DNA of 9,768 bases from contig JAITMY010000107.1 in the NCBI GenBank assembly GCA_031290755.1, positions 1 to 9,768 on the forward strand, written 5' to 3'. Below are positions 5,134 through 9,768 of the stretch, piece after piece. Each line of letters starts with the position of its first letter. Position 1 is the first letter of the stretch. Below the pieces are notes generated by a model. It worked only from the letters and a program-made list of their open reading frames with translations. It did not search any database and was not told the DNA's origin. A program made the position numbers and the translations under genes. Source of the DNA: Prevotellaceae bacterium (GTDB lineage: Bacteria; Bacteroidota; Bacteroidia; Bacteroidales; UBA932).

Positions 5134-6573
5134 ATGACAAAAAAAATTACAGAAACCATGACCAATTACCGCTGGGCTATCTGTGCCCTGCTGTTTTTTG
5201 CCACCACCGTGAACTACCTCGACCGGCAGGTGCTGTCGCTCACGTGGGACGAGTTCATCAAGCCGGAGTTCCACTGGAACGAGGCGCACTACGGCACCAT
5301 CACCTCCGTGTTTTCCATCATGTACGCCATCTGCATGTTGTTTGCCGGACGATTTATCGACTGGATGGGCACCAAGCGGGGCTTCCTGTGGGCGATAGGC
5401 GTGTGGTCGGCGGGCGCGTGCCTCCACGCCACCTGCGGCCTCATCACCGAGGCGCACGTGGGGATGCACTCCGCCGCTGAGCTGGCGGGCGCCACGGGCG
5501 ACGTGGCGGTGCTCGTGGCCACCATCAGCATGTACTGCTTCCTCGTAGCCCGCTGCGTGCTGGCGCTGGGCGAGTCGGGCAACTTTCCGGCGGCCATCAA
5601 AACCACGGCGGAGTACTTCCCTAAGAAAGACCGCGCCTACGCCACCTCCATTTTCAACGCCGGCGCCTCTATCGGTGCGCTGGTGGCGCCGCTCAGCATC
5701 CCGCTGCTGGCAAAAGCGTGGGGCTGGGAGATGGCCTTCATTGTCATCGGTGCGCTGGGCTTTGTGTGGATGGGGCTGTGGGTGCTCTTCTACGCCCCCC
5801 CCACCAAGAGCAGGTTCGTCAACAAGGCCGAGCTGGAGTACATCGAGCAGGATAAGCACGAGGGCTTGGCAGCCAACGCCAAGGCGGGCGCGGAGGAGAA
5901 GAAGATGAGCTTCCTGAAGTGCTTCTCCTACAAGCAGACGTGGGCCTTTGCGTTCGGCAAGTTCATGACCGACGGGGTGTGGTGGTTCTTCCTGTTTTGG
6001 ACGCCCTCGTACCTCAACATGCAGTTTGGCATCAAAACCTCCGAGGGGCTGGGCATTGCGCTGATATTTACGCTCTACGCCATCACCATGCTATCCATCT
6101 ACGGGGGCAAGCTGCCCACCCTCATCATCAACCGCACGGGGCTGAACCCTTACGCCGCCCGCATGAAGGCGATGCTCACCTTCGCGTTCTTCCCGCTGGT
6201 GGTGCTGCTGGCGCAGCCGCTGGGCACCATCTCACCTTGGCTGCCGGTTATTATGATAGGCATCGGCGGCGCGGCGCACCAGTCGTGGTCGGCCAACATC
6301 TTCTCCACCGTGGGCGACATGTTCCCCAAGAGCGCCATCGCCACCATCACCGGCATCGGCGGCATGGCGGGCGGCATAGGCTCCATGATACTGCAAAAGT
6401 CGGCGGGCAACCTGTTTGTCTATGCCGGCGAAACGAACATGACCTTCCTTGGCTTCGAGGGCAAGCCCGCGGGCTACTTCATCATCTTCTGCATCTGCGC
6501 CGTGGCCTACCTCATTGGCTGGACGGTAATGAAGGCGCTCGTGCCGACCTACAAGCCGATTACCTTGACGTAA
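5134..6573 (+). CDS. exuT: Hexuronate MFS transporter (ACS family)
   Basis: This is an inner-membrane major facilitator of the anion:cation symporter family, predicted to import glucuronate or galacturonate with protons and feed UxaC. In the 479 aa, about 12 hydrophobic segments can be traced. Family signatures include TTVNYLDRQVLSL (24-36) in TM1, motif A GRFIDWMGTKRG (72-83) between TM2 and TM3, GESGNFPAAIKTTAEYFPKKDRA (146-168, split here by description: GESGNFP, then KTTAEYFP, then KDRA), a central basic/acidic loop (222-262), and HQSWSANIFSTVGDMFP (382-398). It is longer than E. coli ExuT (about 430 aa), partly because of an extra hydrophilic stretch near 101-127 between TM3 and TM4. The ATG at 5134 follows an A-rich leader; Met9 at 5158 is an alternative start that would keep all membrane segments. 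Substrate is inferred from the family and from the uxaC-kdgK-kdgA neighbours. Confidence 0.92.
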   Translation: MTKKITETMTNYRWAICALLFFATTVNYLDRQVLSLTWDEFIKPEFHWNEAHYGTITSVFSIMYAICMLFAGRFIDWMGTKRGFLWAIGVWSAGACLHATCGLITEAHVGMHSAAELAGATGDVAVLVATISMYCFLVARCVLALGESGNFPAAIKTTAEYFPKKDRAYATSIFNAGASIGALVAPLSIPLLAKAWGWEMAFIVIGALGFVWMGLWVLFYAPPTKSRFVNKAELEYIEQDKHEGLAANAKAGAEEKKMSFLKCFSYKQTWAFAFGKFMTDGVWWFFLFWTPSYLNMQFGIKTSEGLGIALIFTLYAITMLSIYGGKLPTLIINRTGLNPYAARMKAMLTFAFFPLVVLLAQPLGTISPWLPVIMIGIGGAAHQSWSANIFSTVGDMFPKSAIATITGIGGMAGGIGSMILQKSAGNLFVYAGETNMTFLGFEGKPAGYFIIFCICAVAYLIGWTVMKALVPTYKPITLT

Positions 6574-7200
6574 ATGAAGCCAAAGCTAAAGGTATGCGGG
6601 ATGCGGCAGCCCGACAACATTGCCGCGCTGTGCCAGCTCCCCATTGACATGCTGGGGCTAATCTTCTACCCCCCCTCGCCGCGCTACGCCGGAGGCCTCG
6701 CGGCGAGCTCCCTACAGCAGGCAGCGCCTGCCCGCATTCGGCGGGTGGGCGTTTTTGTGGACGAGCCGGAGGGCAGCATTCTTGGCAGGGTGGGGGAGTA
6801 CGGCCTGCACGCTGTGCAGCTGCATGGCGCCGAGCCACCCAGCCTCTGCCGGCGCCTGTCCGCGCAGGGCGTAGAGGTAATCAAGGCCTTTGGGGTGGCG
6901 GAGGAAAAGGACATGGAGGCCTGCCTGCCCTACGTGGGCGCGTGCAGCTACTTCTTGTTCGACACGAAAACGCCGCAGCACGGCGGCTCGGGGCAGCGGT
7001 TTGGCTGGCAGCTGCTGTCGCGCTACGCAGCGCCCACGCCCTTTTTCCTGAGCGGCGGCCTCGACGAGGCAGGGGCGGAGGCCGCCTTGCAGCTGCGCAT
7101 CCCCCAGCTCTACGCCCTCGACCTCAACAGCGGCTTCGAGCTGGCGCCGGGGCTGAAGGACGTGGGCAGGCTGGAGCGCCTCATGGAGCGCTTTTTTTAA
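6574..7200 (+). CDS. trpF: Phosphoribosylanthranilate isomerase
   Basis: TrpF converts N-(5-phosphoribosyl)anthranilate to CdRP, the third step from chorismate to tryptophan (EC 5.3.1.24), as a cytoplasmic TIM barrel. The 208-aa length is typical. Key elements are KVCGMR (6-11) with general base Cys8, LIFYPPSPRYAGG (29-41), RRVGVFVDEP (56-65), HAVQLHGAEPP (79-89), VIKAFGV (102-108), general acid Asp130 in FLFDTKTPQHGGSGQRFGW (127-145), the phosphate loop FFLSGGLDE (157-165) and ALDLNSGFELAPGLKD (181-196). Its ATG follows directly on the exuT stop (TAAATG), so it is probably cotranscribed and translationally coupled with the transporter gene. That is an odd partner for a tryptophan gene. No other trp gene lies upstream in the window. 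Identification is secure. Confidence 0.96.
   Translation: MKPKLKVCGMRQPDNIAALCQLPIDMLGLIFYPPSPRYAGGLAASSLQQAAPARIRRVGVFVDEPEGSILGRVGEYGLHAVQLHGAEPPSLCRRLSAQGVEVIKAFGVAEEKDMEACLPYVGACSYFLFDTKTPQHGGSGQRFGWQLLSRYAAPTPFFLSGGLDEAGAEAALQLRIPQLYALDLNSGFELAPGLKDVGRLERLMERFF
7175..7198 (+). terminator. Possible intrinsic terminator overlapping the trpF 3' end
   Basis: AGCGC (7175-7179) and GCGCT (7188-7192) form a 5-bp GC-rich stem around an 8-nt loop, followed at once by a run of seven T (7192-7198). The structure lies in the last codons of trpF. It would separate the exuT-trpF transcript from trpA, which has its own promoter just downstream. The stem is short, so termination may be partial. Confidence 0.35.
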
Positions 7201-7229
7201 CCCCTTAGCATAATTTCAACTTCGGGCGC

Positions 7230-7259
7230 TTTGGCTTTTGTTTTTTTTACGTAGCTTTG
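7230..7259 (+). promoter_or_regulatory. Bacteroidota-type promoter for trpA
   Basis: TTTG at 7230-7233 and TAGCTTTG at 7252-7259, separated by 18 bp, match the Bacteroidota consensus TTTG-N(17-23)-TAnnTTTG exactly. Transcription would start near 7265-7267, leaving a short leader of about 15 nt (AACTTTAAATGGCCG) before the trpA ATG at 7282. This is the strongest promoter-like match in the window. Confidence 0.7.
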
Positions 7260-7281
7260 CGCCTTCAACTTTAAATGGCCG

Positions 7282-8046
7282 ATGAACAGCATAAGCGAAC
7301 TATTTCAGCGCAAGCAGCGCAACATCCTTTCCGTTTACTTCACCGCGGGATACCCTCGGCTGGGCGACACGGCGGCCACCCTTGCGGCGCTACAAGCCGG
7401 TGGGGTGGATATGGCGGAGGTGGGCATCCCCTTTTCAGACCCTATGGCCGACGGGCCGGTAATTCAGGCCAGCGGCGCCGCGGCGCTGCGCAGCGGCATG
7501 ACCCTCGCCAAGCTCTTCGAGCAGCTGGAGGCCATGCAGGGCGCCGTCAGCATCCCCCTCATCCTGATGGGCTACCTCAACCCGATAATGCAGCACGGCT
7601 TCGAGCGCTTTTGCGCCGACTGCCGGCGCGTGGGCGTGGCCGGCATGATTATCCCCGACCTGCCCTTCGGCGAGTACCTGCGCGACTACAAGCCGGTGGC
7701 CGACCGGCACGGCCTGAAGGTCATCATGCTGATAACGCCCGAAACCTCCGAAGAGCGCATTCGCCTCATTGACGACCACACCGAAGGCTTCATCTACATG
7801 GTGTCGTCCGCGGCCACCACCGGAGCGCAGGAGCGCTTTGGCGAGCGCACGCTGGCCTACTTCCGCCGCATCAACGGCATGGGGCTGCGCAACCCCCGCC
7901 TCATCGGCTTCGGCATATCCAACCCCGAAACCCTCCGCGCCGCCTTCGACAACGCCTCGGGGGCCATCGTGGGCAGCAAGTTCATTAGCCTCCTTACGGA
8001 AGCGGGCAGCATCAGCGAAGCCGTTGGCCGGCTGCCCCACCTTTAA
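7282..8046 (+). CDS. trpA: Tryptophan synthase alpha chain
   Basis: TrpA cleaves indole-3-glycerol phosphate to indole and glyceraldehyde-3-phosphate and passes indole to TrpB (EC 4.2.1.20). The 254 aa are a TIM barrel with YFTAGYP (19-25), the catalytic block MAEVGIPFSDPMADGPVIQ (44-62) holding Glu46 and Asp57, LILMGYLNPIMQHG near 93-106, GMIIPDLPF (about 120-128), an SSAATTGAQ loop and the phosphate-binding GFGISNPE and GAIVGSKFI segments. The SSAATTGAQ loop in place of the enterobacterial SRAGVTG form is typical of Bacteroidota proteins as I know them. The start at 7282 was chosen over an out-of-frame ATG at 7275. It has its own promoter and is separated from trpF by 81 bp. The exonuclease gene starts 12 bp after its double stop (TAATAA). 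trpB is not in the window. Confidence 0.96.
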   Translation: MNSISELFQRKQRNILSVYFTAGYPRLGDTAATLAALQAGGVDMAEVGIPFSDPMADGPVIQASGAAALRSGMTLAKLFEQLEAMQGAVSIPLILMGYLNPIMQHGFERFCADCRRVGVAGMIIPDLPFGEYLRDYKPVADRHGLKVIMLITPETSEERIRLIDDHTEGFIYMVSSAATTGAQERFGERTLAYFRRINGMGLRNPRLIGFGISNPETLRAAFDNASGAIVGSKFISLLTEAGSISEAVGRLPHL

Positions 8047-8058
8047 TAAGCTACCACC

Positions 8059-8814
8059 ATGTTCCCCCCCCACATAACCCACGATGAGATAGAGGCCATG
8101 CCCTACGTTGCGTTTGGCGGCAGCATCACCGTGGTGGAAAAGCCCGAGCAGGCCGTTGAGGCTGGCCGCTACCTCATGCAGGAAACCTTGCTGGGCTACG
8201 ACACCGAGTCGCGCCCCAGCTTCGAGCGCGGCGTGCGCTACGGCCTCTCGCTCGTGCAGCTCTCCTCCGCCAGCCGCGCCTTCCTCTTCCGCGTGGACAA
8301 GATGGGGGTGCCGCCGGCGCTCGTGGAGGTGCTCCAAAGCCCGAAGATACTCAAGGTGGGCGCGGCCATAGGCGAAGACATACACGGCGTGCAGCGCCTG
8401 TGCAGGTTTACGCCGGACAGCTTCGTTGACCTCCAAAAAATGGTGGAGGCCTACGGCATAGAGGACAAGGCGCTGAAGAAAATGGCTGCCATTGTGCTCG
8501 GCCTCCGCATCTCCAAGTCGCAGCAAACGTCCAACTGGGCGGCCTCCCGCTACTCGGACGAGCAAAAGTCATACGCCGCCACCGATGCGTGGATATGCCG
8601 CGAGATTTACCTCAAGCTCCTCACCATAACGCCCCCGCCAGCGCCTCCCAAGGCCGCCGCGCCAGCGCCGGCGCCGACAGAGGCGAAGCCCAAGCGTAGG
8701 CACCGCCGCGGCCACCGCGGGGGGCGCCGCCGCTACCGCAAGCCCGCCACCGCCGCGCCGACGGACGCTCCCTCGGCGGACACTCCCTCGGCAGCGCTAA
8801 CCCCACAAGCCTAA
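8059..8814 (+). CDS. RNase D-like DEDDy 3'-5' exonuclease with basic tail
   Basis: The 251-aa protein carries the DnaQ-like/RNase D exonuclease core. The Exo I acidic pair is Asp48 and Glu50 in LLGYDTESRP, Exo II is Asp107 in GAAIGEDIHGV, and Exo III is Tyr172 with Asp176 in SYAATDAW, which gives the DEDDy pattern for two-metal hydrolysis of RNA or DNA 3' ends. KSQQTSNWAA (153-162) is the conserved block before Exo III. There is no HRDC domain, so it is shorter than E. coli RNase D. Instead the core ends near residue 190 and continues as a Pro/Ala-rich linker (192-208), a strongly basic segment with 10 Arg in 20 residues (210-229) and a Ala/Pro/Thr/Ser tail. That tail probably binds nucleic acid. 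It lies 12 bp after trpA and 6 bp before the ThiL homologue, so it is probably cotranscribed with both. The natural substrate is unknown. Confidence 0.88.
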   Translation: MFPPHITHDEIEAMPYVAFGGSITVVEKPEQAVEAGRYLMQETLLGYDTESRPSFERGVRYGLSLVQLSSASRAFLFRVDKMGVPPALVEVLQSPKILKVGAAIGEDIHGVQRLCRFTPDSFVDLQKMVEAYGIEDKALKKMAAIVLGLRISKSQQTSNWAASRYSDEQKSYAATDAWICREIYLKLLTITPPPAPPKAAAPAPAPTEAKPKRRHRRGHRGGRRRYRKPATAAPTDAPSADTPSAALTPQA

Positions 8815-8820
8815 CGCAAG

Positions 8821-9768
8821 ATGAACATCAGCGAGCTTGGCGAGCAGGGCCTCATAGACAGGCTGGCGCAAAAAACGGCGGCGCCCGACGGCGACGACGC
8901 TGCGGTGGTTGCCCCCACCCCCGGCGCCAGCTGCCTGCTGGCGGGCACGCTCCTGCTCGAAGGCGTGCACTTCGACCTCACCTACGTCCCCCTAAAGTAC
9001 CTCGGCTATAAGGCCGCCACCGCTGCCTTCACCGACGTGTACGCCATGAACGGGGAGCCGAAGCAGCTGACCCTCGCGCTCGGCCTCTCGCGGCGCTTTG
9101 GCGTAGAGCAGGTGGACGAGCTCCACGGCGGCGTGCAGCTCGCCTGCGAGCGCTACGGCGTGCAGCTCGCAGGCCTCAGCGCCTCCGCCTCGCTCACGGG
9201 GCTAACCCTCGGACTGAGCGTGCGCGGCGAAGCCCCCGCCGCCGAAGTCGCCCGCCGCAGCGGCGCCCAGCCTACCGACTTGGTGTGCATCACCGGCGAC
9301 CTCGGCGCGGCCTACATGGGGCTGCTGCTCCTTGAGCGCGAAAAGCAGGTCGTGGCCGCCAACCCCCACGCCACGCCCCAGCTGGCGGAGCACGAGTACA
9401 TCGTCGGGCGCTACCTCAAGCCCGAAGCCCCCCGCGAGGCCATCCTCGCGCTGCGCAGCGCGGGCGTAGCCCCCACCGCCATGACCGCCGTGGCGCGGGG
9501 GCTGGCCGCCGCCATGCTCCATGTCTGCCGGCGCTCCGGCGTAGGCGCCCACCTCTACCTCGACAAAATCCCCATCGCCAAGCCCACCTTCGACATGGCC
9601 GACGAGCTGCACTTCGATGCCGCCACCGCCGCCCTCAACGGCGGTGAGGACTACGAGCTGCTCTTCACCATCCCCCTCGCCCTGCACGACAGGGTGAAGG
9701 ACTTCGGCGGCCACGTCGTGGGCCACGTCGTAGAGCAGGCCCGCGGCGCCCTCCTCATCCCCCCCAGC
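8821..9768 (+). CDS. ThiL-like protein (thiamine-monophosphate kinase family), partial, active-site residues replaced
   Basis: The first 316 residues are visible; the C-terminus is beyond the window. The fold is clearly that of ThiL, which phosphorylates thiamine monophosphate to thiamine diphosphate: GDDAAVV (24-30), LLLEGVHFDLTYVPLKYLGYKA (45-66, read as LLLEGVHFDLTY then PLKYLGYKA), AMNGEP (75-80), ITGDLGAAYMGLLLLEREK (157-175) and ALNGGEDYELLF (271-282). However, positions holding metal- or nucleotide-binding acids in the family are altered. The TTD before LLVEGVHF is AGT here (Thr43). The GGDT of the second domain is GLSA (Ser120 at the Asp position). The DISDG motif is AVARG (Ala223, Ala225, Arg226). 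Only the GDD near residue 25 and Asp72 remain. The frame is intact with normal GC and codon use, so this looks like a kept paralogue or pseudoenzyme, not decaying DNA. The ATG sits 6 bp after the exonuclease stop. thiL as a functional label would be unsafe. Confidence 0.85.
   Translation, partial: MNISELGEQGLIDRLAQKTAAPDGDDAAVVAPTPGASCLLAGTLLLEGVHFDLTYVPLKYLGYKAATAAFTDVYAMNGEPKQLTLALGLSRRFGVEQVDELHGGVQLACERYGVQLAGLSASASLTGLTLGLSVRGEAPAAEVARRSGAQPTDLVCITGDLGAAYMGLLLLEREKQVVAANPHATPQLAEHEYIVGRYLKPEAPREAILALRSAGVAPTAMTAVARGLAAAMLHVCRRSGVGAHLYLDKIPIAKPTFDMADELHFDAATAALNGGEDYELLFTIPLALHDRVKDFGGHVVGHVVEQARGALLIPPS

Noticed and set aside
7275..7772. Alternative ATG at 7275 opening a 165-codon frame.
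   Set aside because: It is in a different frame from trpA, overlaps the catalytic region of trpA and gives a Gly/Arg/His-rich translation with no domain.
7435..8565. Open minus-strand frame of about 376 codons across trpA and the exonuclease gene.
   Set aside because: It is antisense to two secure genes, crosses their boundary and has no domain; it is explained by GC-rich codon use.

Overview
The window looks like chromosomal DNA from a GC-rich member of the Bacteroidota. The reasons are two promoter-like sites of the phylum's TTTG / TAnnTTTG type (before uxaC and trpA), A-rich leaders without Shine-Dalgarno sequences, and protein sequences (UxaC, the KDPG aldolase, TrpA, the RNase D-like exonuclease, the ThiL homologue) of the kind I associate with that phylum. 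Genus cannot be fixed from the sequence alone.

Layout. (1) 39-707, minus strand: a conserved-hypothetical gene of about 220 aa. (2) 708-1253: a 546-bp stretch without a secure gene. It holds nine head-to-tail 21-bp units (806-994), a small GC hairpin, an 11-bp perfect inverted repeat (1093-1119), and the promoter region of the next operon with a 12-bp palindrome. (3) 1254-6573, plus strand: a hexuronate-use cluster of uxaC (uronate isomerase), kdgK (KDG kinase), kdgA (KDPG aldolase) and exuT (hexuronate MFS transporter). It is interrupted between kdgA and exuT by an AT-richer two-gene HigB-type toxin / HigA-like antitoxin module (4479-5079) whose antitoxin lacks the usual C-terminal helix-turn-helix. 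(4) 6574-8046: trpF, which abuts exuT as TAAATG, then trpA behind its own promoter. (5) 8059-8814: a DEDDy 3'-5' exonuclease with an Arg-rich C-terminal tail. (6) 8821 to the window end: a ThiL (thiamine-monophosphate kinase) homologue, cut by the window edge, in which several of the family's acidic active-site positions are replaced.

How the genes work together. ExuT would import glucuronate or galacturonate, UxaC isomerises it, KdgK phosphorylates 2-keto-3-deoxygluconate, and KdgA cleaves KDPG to pyruvate and glyceraldehyde-3-phosphate. The reductase and dehydratase steps in between (UxuB/UxuA or UxaB/UxaA) are not in this window. TrpF and TrpA are steps in tryptophan synthesis and appear adjacent by position rather than by function.

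Points most worth a second look: the ThiL-like protein without its catalytic aspartates, the 21-bp repeat array upstream of and co-oriented with the hypothetical gene, and the HTH-less antitoxin inside the hexuronate operon.
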